Positions 1-13,321 are shown, counted from the first letter of the stretch. The stretch: DNA of 64,000 nucleotides from Acridotheres tristis (GCA_037013685.1 CM072902.1:12938747-13002746); one strand, 5' to 3'. Numbers and translations are program-made. Notes: a model not told the origin generated them from the letters alone.

Positions 1-2958
1 GAAAGCATTTTGTGCTGATGTACTTCAACAGGTCAGAGATCTGGCATTAAAAACTCTTTAGTGTTAGATAAAGTGGGGAACAGTTTAGGAAGTGTTTCTC
101 TGTAACAATTAAAACAAACAATTTGTTGTTACCGAGTCTCTGCTGATGCCAAATTGTTTCTTTTTGCATCACTCACTAAACTTCACGTGGACAAAATTCC
201 TCCAGACAGCATCAGTGGTAATAAAGAATTTGGAAGTATAATTTGCAAGTATTTATTTTGTTGACTCTGGGCAGAGCATGAGCTTGTCAAGGTGAGCTGC
301 AGAGGTAAATCAGATTTATTGTGCTGAACACCAGATTTAATGGGATAAAAGCAGCAAGGCAGGACCTCCCCCTGCTCTGGGGTGTTGGCTCCACTCTCCT
401 CCCCTTGGGAAACATCAGCTGAAGCTGCACAATTAATGCAAGAAATTGAAATAAAGTGCTTGGTACCTCTTCAGCTCTAATTTGCATCATAGTCTGATCA
501 TTAAGGCACTCTTGCCTAAAAAATAATCACTGAGAGTGGAGCTTGCACAACCCAGCAGTAGGACCTACAGTACCTTATTTCAGCATTAATTGATTTTTTT
601 AAAAATCTACTTGCATTAAAAGGATACATGAGCAGACATGGGATTTGGTATTTTATTTTACAAGTGTAATTTGATTTTAATGGTTACTCCAATGAACTTC
701 ATGATGGGTAAATGTGAAAGGGCACAGCTTCTGTCAGAGACATTGAGCAAGAAAAGGACAAAAGTAACAGAGTGCAAGGAGAAGAAACAAAATTGAGCTT
801 TGAAACAATTTCAAAACCAGCACCCCAAATGCTTTTAGGTACCAGACTTTGATTTTACCTAAGCACTTTTGCACTCTGGCCTGGGGAATAATTCAGTGTT
901 TTGGGGGTCTGTGGCAGACAGGGACCTGGAGGAAGATGCCATGTCCTAAACTGAAATCTGTGCCTTCAGTGCTGGGTGTTGAGCTCCTGTCCTGCTGGAT
1001 TTTGGTGTCAAAACTGAGAGAAAATGTCACAAATTTCCCTCTGAGCAGTGAAGAGCATGAGCACATCCTTCCATGCACAGCTCGTGGGATATTAATGATT
1101 TTTACATGTTACCTCACTCTGCTGTGAGCTGCCTTATTCCTCTAATGTGGCCTTTAATAATAAAGAATTTAAATTACAAACGTGTAAGCAATTGCACTGT
1201 ACTCAAAGGCTGTCTCTTCCAACAAATTCTTTGCTATTACATTGGTTAAATTACCCTTAATTATAATCCAACCCTTGTAATAATCTGTATTCCAGGGGAG
1301 TTTGAAATACTGCAAAAGATCTTGTGCTTATGGCCAGCATTTTATTTCAGTGGCATAAAACTGGTGCAGAAGAATTACCTAAGCCAGTTTTATGAGCATT
1401 CAATCTCGTTTTCCATTCTCCTCAAGCCCATTTAAAATAAGGAACATAAGAGGAAAATTGATCCACAGTGTGAGTGCATCTCCCTGGCCTGTCCCACAGC
1501 ATTCCTGCCATTTGCTGCTTGATGATCCAGGCCCTGCCAGGATTATTTATTGTACTAAATTTATTTATTTATTGTAGTGGATAATTGTATTTACTCACCC
1601 TGAGCCGTTTGGGTCCAGCAGGGCATGAAAGAAGATGCTAAACTTGAATTTCTTTTTGCAAATTGGTGTTTTTAGGGAGCAGGGGGTGAGGCAGGGCTGG
1701 GGGCTGCTGCCCCTCTGCTTTTGCCACCTCCTGTTTTTCTGTTTTGTTCTCTCGCTTTTTCTGCAAAGTTAAATTCTGCAGTTGGCCCCCAGCTCCCAGT
1801 GCTGTCCCATCGTTTGCATTGGAAAATTCAGTATAATTCAAAATGTCACTCAAGGAAGGTCCAGTGTTAAGTAATGAAATCATGTAACGATGTATTAAAC
1901 TATTTTTATTTTTAAAAATCCTTTGAACACAAAAGCTCAAGGAAGATCAAGTGCATGGAATATCCTCAGGCTCCCTCTGTAGCACAGGGTTTTCTCCCCC
2001 TTCATTCCCCTGTGGATTTGCTGCTTTTTTGTGTCATTTTGGTGACGTTGTTCCCTCTGATTCTCAGGAACCACCTCCTTCCCATCTGTGAGCTGCTCAC
2101 AAATGACTTTTTAAGTCATTTATAAACTCTTCTCTCAGTTTCTTTTCCCAGCTCATTTTTAGGAGCTGCAGTGCCTGGGCAGGGGACCGAGGGGCAGCCA
2201 CAAAGGAGCAATAGGGAAAACCAAAATCTCTGCAATTAAAAAAGAAAAAAAAAAATCACTTCTGTGGCTTCCTATTTCCTGAGGTGACTGGTTCAGGAAT
2301 TGGTTACTTAGAAGTTTTGTTTCTGAATTGATTTTCTTTTCATTAAAAAAGAAAAAAAGTCCTCCATAAATCCACAGTTGGAGTTATAGAAAGATATTGA
2401 AATAGGAAATTGCTTCTTTAATCACCTAAATTAAATAACTAGCAGAGCAGCACTTCAGGAGTGATTTTGGAAGTGTAGTAATTACCTCTTTTACTACAGC
2501 TATTTTAAAGTAATTTATTTTGCAATTTTTATTTGTGAATGTTCTGCAATAACTACCAGGCACCGTTTTTTCTGTCTAGGCAGGTCTGTGTATTTGACAG
2601 CAGTATCTGAAACTGATCTGTTTATAAATTGTATTATGGATAAATGGAAACTGGATTTTCAAAACCAGCAGCTTTTTGGGAGCCTAGAGCTGATTTTCAG
2701 CTAGATAGTTGAAATTTATTTTGTTCCAGGAAAACAGGATAAAGATCCAAAGAAAGGATATAAACTGAAAAAGATATTTTTACTAACTTGGTAATTGTGC
2801 CAGTTGCAAAACTGATTCATTGATACCATAAATGGACATAGTAAATGTAAATTACTGATATATTTTGTAACTCTTTTTTGTGGGGTTTTTTTTAAGACTG
2901 AACAGATATTTTTACGTCGAACTCTGGAAACAATTTTTTCTTCTCCTTCCCTTTAAAG
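1..2958 (+). other. GLT1D1 intron (5' end outside window)
   Basis: AT-rich non-coding sequence with no coding exon that I could match to the preceding part of GLT1D1. It ends in a long pyrimidine tract and a TTTAAAG acceptor at 2958. Short open frames here have no recognisable family and no splice context. I see no repeat or other feature worth naming. Confidence 0.6.
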
Positions 2959-2995
2959 CCAGATGCTGGGAAGAAAATCTACGTCCAAAGTCAAG
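2959..2995 (+). CDS. GLT1D1: GLT1D1 coding exon (first one in window, 37 bp)
   Basis: The exon reads P-D-A-G-K-K-I-Y-V-Q-S-Q plus the first base of a Gly codon. It is flanked by a pyrimidine-rich acceptor (AAAG) and a GTGAG donor. It corresponds to the strand before the inter-domain linker of the GT-B fold, where human GLT1D1 has a very similar VYVQSQG stretch. The exon starts at codon phase 0 and ends after codon position 1, which fits the next exon exactly. Exons this small are missed by open-frame searches; it was recognised from protein similarity and phase. Confidence 0.85.
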
Positions 2996-4101
2996 GTGAG
3001 AGCTTTGAAATGCTGCTGAAGAGTTCCCAAGCCTTTGATTCACGTGCTTGGCTCCTGTTTGTGCCTCCTGTGCCCCAGCCACATTGTGCTGGAATGGGCT
3101 GGGGTTGGTCCTGCTCCACTGCCCTTGGGCTTTTATTGCCCCTCACCTTTATTGGGGCAGTGTTGCAGAGTCTCAGCCAAAAATTTCCCTCTCCTGTGGT
3201 GCTTTAATAGCAGTGATCCCTGCTCCTTCCTGCAGCGAAGTGACACTGAAGTGACACTGAAGTGACACTGAAGTGACACTGAAGTGCAGCACCGACATTG
3301 CTCCCAAAGGCTGCTCGAGTTGGGATGCTGCAGAATTCTTTTCTGAAAGCCCAAATTCCTTTCAGTGCTCCCAAGTCGAATTCCCAGCCCGGGGACAGCC
3401 GAGTCCATCACTCAGTGATTAATCCAGGGAACACAACTCAGTATTGGAGGGGTGATGACTTCATTTCCTGATTTTATTTATTTAAAAAAAGCTCTCTGAG
3501 GATTCCAAAGCTCATTCCATTTTATGTATTCCACTTTCAAAGAAAATAACATTCTTTTCCAGACTGTGCTGTTGAATTAACTCGTTGTGAAATCTGTTTA
3601 GCCCATATTTAGTTTATATTTAAGTCTCTTGTGAGGTAAGAGTTAAAAAAGAGATTTAATTATTTTAATGATGACACGATTTTATTAATTTATTTAATCT
3701 TTAACGTAAGGAAAAACAAATACATTAACATTCAGGATAGATTATTTTTTTTTTATATAAATTTAATTTACTTCCTTTTATGTTGAGGGCTGTGGGTGCA
3801 GCTACCCTGATCCCTTTTGGAAGGGGATGTTATCTCCTGTGCAATTTTACAAGGCCAGATTGAGCAGGGTTTGTTGCTGAAGAACTTCAAACACTGGGAG
3901 ATTGTACAAAATTTTCCACTTCATTTCAACCTGTCTGGGGCAGCTGACACAGCTGGGGTGAGGAAAGCTGCAGCTGGGAATTCGGGGTGTTTGTTAGAAA
4001 TATTGTTCTTTCAGATTTCCAGGAAGCACAGCTCAGCCATCCAGGGGACACTAAACATGGGAATCTTTCTTTTCTTTTTTTTTTTTTTCTTCTTTACACA
4101 G
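2996..4101 (+). other. GLT1D1 intron
   Basis: A 1.1 kb intron with consensus ends (GTGAG ... ACACAG) and a long T tract just before the acceptor. It carries the small 11 bp tandem repeat at 3237-3286. I see nothing else. Confidence 0.8.
3237..3286. repeat. 11 bp tandem repeat, about 4.5 copies
   Basis: The unit GAAGTGACACT is repeated four times perfectly and followed by a partial copy, inside a GLT1D1 intron. It is a short minisatellite with no sign of function. Confidence 0.95.
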
Positions 4102-4158
4102 GAATTAAGACTGCACCCAGTGCAACATTTGACTGGTACAGATTTCTACAAAATGCAG
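4102..4158 (+). CDS. GLT1D1: GLT1D1 coding exon (57 bp)
   Basis: Completes the Gly codon from the previous exon and encodes G-I-K-T-A-P-S-A-T-F-D-W-Y-R-F-L-Q-N-A. This aligns with the GIATTPNAAFNWNTFLQ stretch I recall for human GLT1D1, the linker before the C-terminal Rossmann domain. The acceptor is ACACAG after a T-rich tract and the donor is CAG|GTAAAA. It leaves one base (G) for the following exon, which completes an Asp codon. Confidence 0.9.
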
Positions 4159-4540
4159 GTAAAACTTTTTTTTTTTTCCTGTGTTTATTGCTAATAGGTG
4201 TCAAGGATGAAAGAAACTTAGAGTTTAAGTAATTATGTAACAAAGTGCCTTAAATGATACGAAAAGTGGCAGAAGATCAATGAGATGAGTCTGGTTCATC
4301 CAGTACCCAGACTGCCCCAAATTCCAGGTGTGGCCAGGGCTGAGCTGCACCTGCAGTGGTCACAGCCTGTGGCTCAGTGTCCCCATTGAGAGCACAGCAC
4401 CAGTTCTGGGCACTCTGTGCTTTACTGGGCAAACTGGGGCTGCTCCAGCAGGGCACAGCCACTGCAGAGGAGGGACATGTAAAATCGGATTATTTGCTCT
4501 TGTGCTGGAGCCTGTCTCTGCTCTGTCCCCAAAGCAGTGG

Positions 4541-4568
4541 CAGGTAAGGCAGGTAAGGCAGGTGAGCT
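4541..4568 (+). repeat. Three tandem splice-donor-like motifs (CAGGTAAGG repeat)
   Basis: CAGGTAAGG occurs twice in succession and is followed by CAGGTGAG, on the sense strand of GLT1D1, 383 bp downstream of the authentic donor at 4159. Each copy is a near-perfect U1 snRNA target. No exon that would use them is evident. Confidence 0.8.
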
Positions 4569-7500
4569 GGCTCTGGGTCACCTGATCCGGGCAGTGCTTT
4601 AATCACTTCATCCTTCCCCAAAAGAATGATTTATGGCCATTTCAGCCTGGTGAAAACGTTTCCATTTTCCATTCATCAGCCTGATCTCTGCTAGTACAGC
4701 TGTTCCCTGTGTTCCAAATGAATCCTCACCAGTCAATGGCATTATCACATCAGGAAATGTGTGCCATTAGTCAAAGCCAGTGTCAATTTTAAATTGAGCA
4801 TTGTGAGGTTATTTTGTTCTCAGTAAATCACAGCCCACAAGCACAGTGCCACTAAGATTCATAATTTTCTGAAGTGCAATGATTTGTCACTTGCTAGCAC
4901 AGCCTTCGTGTTGATTTGATCTCTTGTCCAACCATTTTGTGATTAAGTGAGCAGCCAACAGATTGAGGAGAGGGAAGCTCCCCCTAAAGTGAATTTCTAA
5001 TATATTAGAGACAGTCTTTTGCCTAATGTGTACTAATGCAAAAGTGCAAAATAATTCATAATGTACATGAAAAGCAAACTCAAATGTGACTCCAACATCT
5101 GTGCCTTATTAAATAATAACTTGAAAACTGGCATCAGATTATTCAGAATTGTTTTTATGACAGTTTGATCTCGTTTCTCTTCTCTGCCTCGTGCCCGTGT
5201 CCATCTCTGGTGGCAGCCTGCAATTTCCACTCCTTTTAATCCTGCTCATGGAGTCAGGATTTTTGGCTGTACCTTTGTGCTTTCTGGGGGCTAATTAGGA
5301 GTTCCCAGAGAACTGCATTTTTCTGGGCATTTGCAGTTCCAAAGTGTTTAAAATTCTGCTGAACTTGGAGCAATCGGAGGAAAACTCTCAAAAGCAGGAG
5401 GCAGTTTTGCTCAGAAGGATTTTGGCAGGGTGGGCTTGCACAATGTGCTTGAAAAGACCTTGAGCAGATAAAACTGTCCAGTCTCCTTCAGATCATAGCA
5501 TTTGTGTTAGTTTTTTTTGGCTTTTTTTTTTTTTTTAAGAAACTTTTCATGAAGTTCTATTCCATGTCTGAAGGCACTTAATGATTTTTTGAGGAGAAAT
5601 ATTTCCCCAGATAACCCTTGCCTGTATCCTTAGCAGAACCCTTGAACTTTTGTCAAATTCAGGATTCCCAGGACAGAATGCAAGGAAACAGCACAAGCCC
5701 TGCAGTGCAAGTTTTAATTCATTTGAGGCATCACTGTTAAACACCTTGGTGTTCAGGGTGTCAGATTATTCTCTCAAATGAAATAACCTCTTCAGAATAC
5801 TTCCAGATTTTTTTCCACAGAACTGAATTCTTATGAATATTCTTTGTACTGATTTTTTTTTTTTTTTCAGCCAGAGGAAACATTTGCTCACTTTAAATAT
5901 GACACCAATACATAAACAGCCTCTTTAAATCGATGTAATGGCTTCAAAAAGAATTTAATGGCAGCTTTAAGTGAGTGGCAGAATGCACCAAATGCACTTT
6001 ATGGTGGGAGACTTCCAGCCCCCAAATTTGAATGGTACTAACCCAAACTCTGAGGAATCCCAGCTTTTTGCTCATCCCATTTGATGGTTTGGGTGCTCAT
6101 GTAAATTGCCCAGCACAAACGGAAGCAGTGCAGTGAAAGGTTTCTGTTGTTATTGTTGTGCAGTACAATCTCAGTACAAAAATCATGGAATTAGTGTTTT
6201 TTCAGTCTCAGCAGCAGAGCTGAGAGCTGCAGAGGTGCTGCTGGCTCCTTGCTGCAGTATCTGGGGGCTGGCTAGCCAGCATTTACTGGCTAAATCTACC
6301 CAAAAAAAGGAGCTTTTAGAGTGAATTTGCATGGTGGTTACCAGCCAGCCTCCCAGTTTGTGTCCTGTGGATGAGACCCTGTGAGCAGCAGTAGCCAAAG
6401 CAAGGATTTCAGCACAGCACTCTCAGCCTGTTTAAGGAAGTTTTGCTGCCTGCAGATCACACCACACGATCACAATATTTTTTTTTCTCTGACCTCACAT
6501 TGCAGGGCTCTATATCCAGCACAATCAGTTTGATTATAGCAGTTTTAGAAGCCCCATTTATAGACTTGAGAGAGTCAATAGAAGTTCAGCCTTTTGCTGT
6601 AAACTGGCTGACAGAAATGACAGGAGAGTTTAAGGAAATGAGAAACCTGAGCCTGATCTTCTCCAGCAGCTCCAGGCTGGGGCAGAGCTGCTTCTGATCA
6701 CAGACAGGCTTGATGTCATCATTCCAGCATGAAAAGCTCCCTTTGATTTCACTGGAATGGGGCTGGCAAGATACAGCCCCCAGTAAAGATCAGGTGATGA
6801 GAAGATGTAGATAATTAACAAATCTGCACTAATAAACGGAGAAATCTTTGTTTAGCCAACAGACAGGACTTTAAATGGTTTTGAACCATCGGGTCACATG
6901 CTTATTGCACCAGCAAATAAAACATGCAATAGGCTTTTGCAGTTTGATTTTTCAGCTCTCATGTAATTTCTGCTCCATAGCACAGCTGTTCTCTGGGCTG
7001 AGAAGTTTACATAAGCTGTCGTGACACAGGCAGGGTTTTACAGAGGCATTAGGTTTTCCTAAAGCTATGCTGGAGAGAGAGAGACCCACATAAGAAAAAG
7101 TGAACAGTAAAAGTTTGGGCACTTACAGAGCTGCCCATAGTAAAAATTGTGTGATGGCAGCAATAAACTGAGTTGCCAAACTGATCTGAAACCACAGAGC
7201 TTTTCTGTTGGCTGATCTGTTTGAAATAATGAGAAACAGGGGAGAAGAAGAAGAAATGATTGAGAATTTTGCAGTCTAATTTTTCTGGATGAGTAGCCTG
7301 TCCCTGGAAGTTTACAGGTTCATTTAACTTCTGTGTCTTCACAGCCCCATCAGCAATAATTCTCTGCTGGGTGTGAATAGCAGTGTGAACACTCTGGGTG
7401 AAGTTATTGGCAACCTGTTAGAAGCAAACTGCTTTGTAAAGTAAAATGGTGCAGCAGTAAATGTCTGAGATCTGCAGCTGGCAACGTGTATGACTGAAAT

Positions 7501-8490
7501 TAGGACTAATTGGGCTCCTAATTGTCAAACTGGTGTCACCAGTGAGTCCATTCAGAGTCAGGGTGAGCAGGAGGAGCTGCTGGTGCTGCACCAGGACCCC
7601 TCCAGCAGCTGCAGGCTTGGCTGCTCTGGGCACCTGCAGCTGAGCCAGGGAACAGAACAAACCCAAACTCCAGTGCCAAGGGGCTGCAGGAGCTAATGGA
7701 AGGGATTTCTTGGGTGTAGAGGGAGATAAACATGAGAAAAGCTATGAATGGAAAGATTTAGAGTATCAAAGGTTCCACAGTTGGGCAAATTTATCTGTTT
7801 CGTGCTGAAGAAAATAAAATCTTTGTCTGAAAGACTGAAATCTCAGCAATAAACCTATGGCTTTCCTTTTTGAGGACAGCAGTCAATGCTTTCAGGTGCT
7901 CAGGAGATGGATAAATGAAATATTTTCAAGAGGAGTAAAAGACCTGCTGTGGTTCAAAGTGACCAGAAAAGAAAATAAGGTTATTTCTCTTCACCATCTC
8001 ATCGTGGCTTAGATTTTTGTTTCTGAACAAAACCAGAAATGGACAAATAAGCCCAAATAATGTGGATTGCTGTTGTTCTCTAAAGGTCTGTAGAGCACAA
8101 CAGTGAGCTTGAAATCAGGGGTTGGAAAATTAATTTTCAAATCTTCTTCTTTACCTCTCAGCAAGCTAATGCTGGCTATTACTCATTCACTTCCAGGCCT
8201 GCAGCTTTCAGTAAGATTAAAGATTTGCAGTAATACATTTATTTTTATTGTGCTCTTATGACTACTGCATTTTTTTTCCCTGATAGTACCTGGAGGGAGG
8301 GAGTTAAATGAATCTACACTTTCAAAATCTCTTTAGATAACACTTGTACTTATTCCTGCCTTTCTTAGAAAAACAATGTCCCTGCTGAAGCTTCAGAAAT
8401 TATTTAGGCTTTTGTGTTTTGCCGTGCAGGTTTTTGTAATGGCCCAAGTACAAACTGTCCCAGTGTGTGACAATCCTGTTTTCTCCAGTA

Positions 8491-8682
8491 ACGAGAGGAG
8501 ATGGCCTCGAGTTGTGCCAGGGAGGATTAGATTGGAGATTAGGAAAAACTTCTTCACCCCGAGGGGTGTCAGGCACTGGCAGTGGTGCTTTAGGATCCCT
8601 GGAGGGATTTAAAGGATGTGGTGGGTGCTGGCCTGGGCAGGGTCAGGCTGGGCTTGGTGAGCTCAGAGAGCTTCTCCTACCT
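8491..8682 (+). mobile_element. CR1-type LINE, 3'-end fragment (sense orientation)
   Basis: The stretch contains the signature words of the avian CR1 3' region: a GAGGAGATGGCCTC start, AGATTGGA.ATTAGGAAAAA.TTCTTCACC, then CCCTGGAGGGATTTAAA, and finally a TTGG-GA-CTCAGAGAGCTTCTCC version of the end. A middle segment is missing compared with the usual consensus. It is an old, truncated and non-coding copy within a GLT1D1 intron. The call rests on recalled consensus, not an alignment. Confidence 0.85.
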
Positions 8683-9130
8683 GGAGCATCCCCTGGCTCC
8701 GAGTTTCTGTGACAGTCCAACAGTTGATGTGATGAGCTGTTGTGTTGTGAAAATGCCCCTCCTGTTCCTCCACTTTTAATTGAAAGTTTTCCACTTTTAA
8801 TGCTCTCATTGTGCCTGGCCTCAGAGCAGTGCACCAAAAATAAACCCAGGGCCATGACTTCATGGCAAGGACTTACTAAACCCACCTGGAGGTGACTGGA
8901 GCACTCTGGATGGACAAGTGACAACTTTCTCTAGGCCATGCCTGACTCGGGGTCAGTCAGCAGGAGGATTATCCCCATCTCATCCCCACCCCAGCACGTT
9001 TTGTGCCAGGTTTCAGTGCTCCCAGCAAACCCTTGGCACAGCAGTTGGGTGCCCCTGTGAGCAATTCCACTCTGAAATGTCAAAATTCAGCAGCACAGCA
9101 CCAGCTCTGCTCCTGTGTGACCATCCCTGC

Positions 9131-9175
9131 TCCACCTGGGCACACCTGGGCACACCTGGGCACACCTGGGCACAG
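9131..9175. repeat. 10 bp tandem repeat (CACACCTGGG), about 4 copies
   Basis: Four near-perfect decamers within a GLT1D1 intron. The CACCTG core in each is an E-box-like word, but the array is short. Confidence 0.9.
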
Positions 9176-10080
9176 CAGTGACCTCTCCCTGCTCTCCATC
9201 CCTGTCCTGCCCTGACCCCCACCCCTTGCAGGCTGCAGCCCTGCCGTGCTGTGTTTGTCCCTGAGAAAGGCAAGGGAGCACAGCAGAGCACAGCCACACA
9301 AAGCCTGACACCATTTATTTACAGCAGCACCTCGGACTGACTTGAAACAATTATTTATGGCACTGACAGAGATGTTAATGACAGTGCCAGGGCTTTGCTT
9401 GCATTTGGTGCAGAGTGGATCTTGAAGGATGGCTGGAAATGACTGGATGCAGTCTTTTTTTTTTTTAATTTTATTTTTTTAATTGCTAGGGTTTATGTAC
9501 AAATCTTTCCATTTTGTGTTTGTCAAGCAAACAGGAAGATTCATGGGGCACACATAATGAAGCACAGTGTGCTGTTGGGAATCTTGGCTTTTGTATCACT
9601 GACTGAAATGGGGAGGAAGAGACTGAAGCATTTTTTTGTTATTTGGGTGTTTGCCTGTCATTCAAACAAGATAGTGGCACGGGGAAGGCACCAAAAGAGA
9701 AAATAACTTGATTGTGCCACGCTGATGTGTTTCCATCTCACAATCACATGAGGTGGTCGTGTCTTATTTCATCTGCAAAAGGCAGAATGACAGCAAGAAT
9801 TCACATACCAGAGTCTTGTTTAAGCTGAAGGAAAAAGCAAAAAGAAGTCTTTTTCAAAGGGCAGTTCTCAGCCAGCTGCTGCCTGGGAAGGCAGCCCTTG
9901 CACTTCAGGTGTTCTCAGTGTTCAGAGAGGACAGAGGGTGCTGCAATTATTGTTTTTAGGCACAAATGGCTGATTGTTGGGGGGCTTTGTCCCAGAGAGA
10001 GCCCCAGGTGGGAGATGAGTGCTGCAGGCAGCTCCGTGTGGGAATTTCACCCTCCCAGGGATGGGCAGAAAGTGAACAAG

Positions 10081-10109
10081 TGTCCCAAGTGTCCCAAGTG
10101 TCCCAAGTG
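10081..10109. repeat. 9 bp tandem repeat (TGTCCCAAG), 3 copies
   Basis: Three perfect nonamers in a GLT1D1 intron. They fall within overlapping open frames that show no coding character. Confidence 0.9.
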
Positions 10110-12199
10110 CTGCTGAAGGTGGGTCTCGGGTGGGCAGAGGGAGAACAGGCTCCCAGCTCTGTGGACAGTGCAGTGCAATCCTGCAGGAATGGTCTGGGCT
10201 CCTCTGCGTGGGTTGGGTGGGGAAACCTGCGTGTGAAAAGGAGGGAGGGGATGGCTGAGATCCACAGCACACGCTGGAATAAAAGTGCAGCAGGTTCTCG
10301 TGGCCTGCACTGGTGGGCAGAGGTGAATTCCTTTGGGACAGGTTTGAGAAAGGCCATGTGGGATCCAGAGAAAAGTGCATAAAACATCCTGAGAGACGGG
10401 TGGGGCTGTGTGAATTTGGATTTACACAGGGGAGAGAGAGTCTGCTGGGAGAGATGTGAGTGTCTTTTCAAAATGAGAGAGGTCAATTGAACGAGATATT
10501 TTCATTAATAAATATTATTTTATGCAATTTTTCTGGTGAAACAGCTGGATTGTAACTGATGAGATTCTTTGGATGGCACAGGAGCTGAATGGGGAAGTCT
10601 GGATCCCTGTGGGAGCAGCTTCCTTTTCTTTTTTGGGTTCAGGTGTTCATCCAGGGGGCAGAACAGCACTCAGGGCTGCACTGAACTGCTCTGTCAGGGC
10701 TTCAGACCCTTAGCTAATAAAATTAAAAGACTGAAAGCTGTAAGACAGAAACAAAAAGCTGCTAAGACATAAAATGGAGCAGTTATTTCAAGAGTGCAAT
10801 AACTCTGTAGTGTCCATGTGGGAACAGCAAAACCTGTTTTTTTCCTCCTGTGTGACTGAGCTTTCAGCACCAACTCCAAGTTCTGTTTCTAAATATCCAG
10901 AGCTCAACATCAAGAAATGGGATAATAATAATTTTAAATGGGTGTTTTTGCCTCGTGGGATAGCTCCAGTGCAGTCTGAATTTTGGGAATGCTTTTTAGT
11001 CACTTGTTTTGTGTGAGTTTGGCATAAGCTGAAAGCACTGCTGGTACTGATGGCACCAGAATGGCTTTTCCAATCCAAATGTTTGTGTGTTATAAACTAC
11101 AAATGGTTTCTTGGTCCAATAACCAGTAAAATGTTATTTACCACATCTCCTGCAGCCACTCCTGACAACTCAGGGTTGTTTTAAGTTGAATGAAACAAGC
11201 TCAGTAATGAACCCTGTGACAGGGAGAATTTAAATGCTCCTGAGCTGGGTTTAAATTTTGAGCAGGAGATTTGTGCCAGAGCCTTGCTGTGGGACCCAAG
11301 AGCCTTTCAGAGCTGCCTGGTTTGGGTGATCCCTGCCAGGAGACACCAAACTCCTTTGTTCAGTGCAGCCAGTCAAACCTGAGCACCCCAAACCCTCCAG
11401 TGTTTATTAATTCACATTATTTGTGTTGTTTTATCATGAACACATTTTAGCAAAGCTCATCACACGGGGAGCCTTGTCCAGAATGATCTGAATTCATGGT
11501 CCTGCCACAGACCAAATGGAAAAAGCAATTTCCTAATGACCTTTTTTCCTAATAGAGCCTGTACAATTATGAGTTTGTGCTGTGTGTATCTAAGAGATTT
11601 TCAATGTTAAAAGCTCCCATGCTCAGGTTTATTCCCCCCAAGTTATTTTTCATCTGTTCTTTAGCAATAAGTGTAAAAGAACTGCTTTGCAATAATTTAA
11701 TTTCTAGTTAACTGCTGTTAACTAGTATTGTTAACTAACTAACAGTGCTGGCAACACAGGGAGCATTTCCTGATCTTTAACCACAAAAAGAGCTCCAAGA
11801 CCTGCACTGATTAACCAAATCTCATATCTGAAATAGGTGGGGAGTTATTAGAGGGACGCAAAGTTATTCTTTGTAGGATTAAATCTCTGAGAAGCACCCG
11901 GAGCTGCTCAGGGCCCTCCAGGCTGGGTTCTGCTGTCCCTGAACTCCAGCAGCCCCAGGGATGTCTCCAAGTCCTGCACATTCACTGCCTCGGGAATAAA
12001 CACCTGAGCTCTGTACAGTGATGGAAATCCTCAATCCCAGGATAGATGCAAGGGCAGGAAACAGAAGGAATAAAGCTAATTTTTCATAATTCGCTCTTTT
12101 GCTGCTTTTACCATTGCGTGTGCTCGTTCATGGAACAATTTGGGGTGCTCAGCTTTTTAATCTGCTTTAATGAATGGTTGTTACATTTGTTTGTTCCAG

Positions 12200-12295
12200 A
12201 CATTCCTACAGACACAGACACTTTACATCTGTTCCTTTTGGTGTGTGGGCTCAGAAGAGTCAAAGACCCTCTGTACTTGGTGGAAGCTTTCTCAG
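12200..12295 (+). CDS. GLT1D1: GLT1D1 coding exon (96 bp)
   Basis: Encodes D-I-P-T-D-T-D-T-L-H-L-F-L-L-V-C-G-L-R-R and then V-K-D-P-L-Y-L-V-E-A-F-S. This is the first beta strand and following helix of the C-terminal Rossmann domain in GT4 enzymes: a hydrophobic strand, G-L-R, then a K-D-P-x-x-L helix start. The acceptor TTCCAG and donor CAG|GTAAGT are strong. The exon begins by completing the Asp codon and again leaves a single G. Confidence 0.93.
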
Positions 12296-13321
12296 GTAAG
12301 TGGTGGCTATTTGAATATTCTTCTTTTGTCACTCAGTGCCTCCTTTTAATGTCTGTGAGTTTGGCATGAGGTGTTTCATTCATTGCAGGAAAACATCATC
12401 ATATATTTACATTTGAAAAAAGAAATTCTTATGTAACCACTGATCTGTTCAACACATTATTTCTGTGCCACGTCTCTCCCATCCTGCTGGGAATAACAGA
12501 GCGAATCAAAGCAACATTTGATGGTTTTACTTGCTGAGAAAACTGTTTTGCTGTTACATGCAATATTGATGGAAGACAAAAGAAAATATCATCTGCTTCA
12601 AAATAACTTTTTTTTATCTTGCTGTCCCGTGGCTGTTTTGTTGATTTGCATGTGTGCTAATTAATGCCATTGAAGCTGCAAACAAATTTTACCACCCATT
12701 GTTGTGGCTCCGTGCTCAGACTCGGCTGAAGTTTCCTCACAGTCACAAAAGGGAATATTTTGTCAGGCTCTGTTTGTGTCTGTAAAAGGTTCGAGCATTC
12801 TGAGCTGGAAATTCAGCCTGCACTGTTCACTTTTACAGCCCTTTAAACCTGGTGATGCTGAGTAGCAAATGCAGTTTGTGGTGAGCTGCATTGTTATTTC
12901 CTGGGATTCAGAGAGCAGCAGATTTCTCTTGTGCACATTACTGAGTAATGATTGTAATGGTTGCAGTTACTTCCACATGTTCCTTTACACAGGAAAATAT
13001 TCAAGTAATTTTGGCTTAGTGGCCAGAGTCACTGCATTATACAGAGCATTGTTCTCTTGAGTGATTCAAAATTAATATCTGAGCTTAGTTAAATAACCCT
13101 TGAGTCAGAAGAGATTGCATGAAGCAGCAAGGCTAAATACTGACTTTCAGATATGCTAATATTTGAATTCTGAGGAGTAATGAGAGGGCTGGGATCTGGT
13201 GCACATTGTCTTTTAAGTAGCAATACAATATTTGTCTAATTTTTCTTTAATCGTGGAGCTTTTTATACTGATTAAAAGATTAATAATGTTTATTAATAAA
13301 ACAGTTGTTCCTCTGTTTCAG
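12296..13321 (+). other. GLT1D1 intron (1.0 kb)
   Basis: An AT-rich intron with GTAAG and TTTCAG ends. I see no repeats or other features. Confidence 0.8.

Larger units (their letters stand above)
4159..12199 (+). other. GLT1D1 intron (8.0 kb)
   Basis: A large intron holding a CR1 fragment near 8.5 kb, short tandem repeats near 9.13 and 10.08 kb, several T homopolymer runs and a cluster of three splice-donor-like motifs near 4.54 kb. Overlapping open frames at 9922-10486 on the minus strand have no recognisable family and are probably chance. I see no other gene. Confidence 0.75.

Noticed and set aside
1..2958. Search for the preceding GLT1D1 exon (F-T-E-S-M-K-E region)
   Set aside because: No stretch with matching residues, correct phase and splice sites could be found by eye. 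The exon is presumed to lie left of the window.
9922..10486. Overlapping 152- and 176-codon minus-strand frames
   Set aside because: They occupy different frames of the same stretch within a GLT1D1 intron, include a 9 bp tandem repeat and match no known family.
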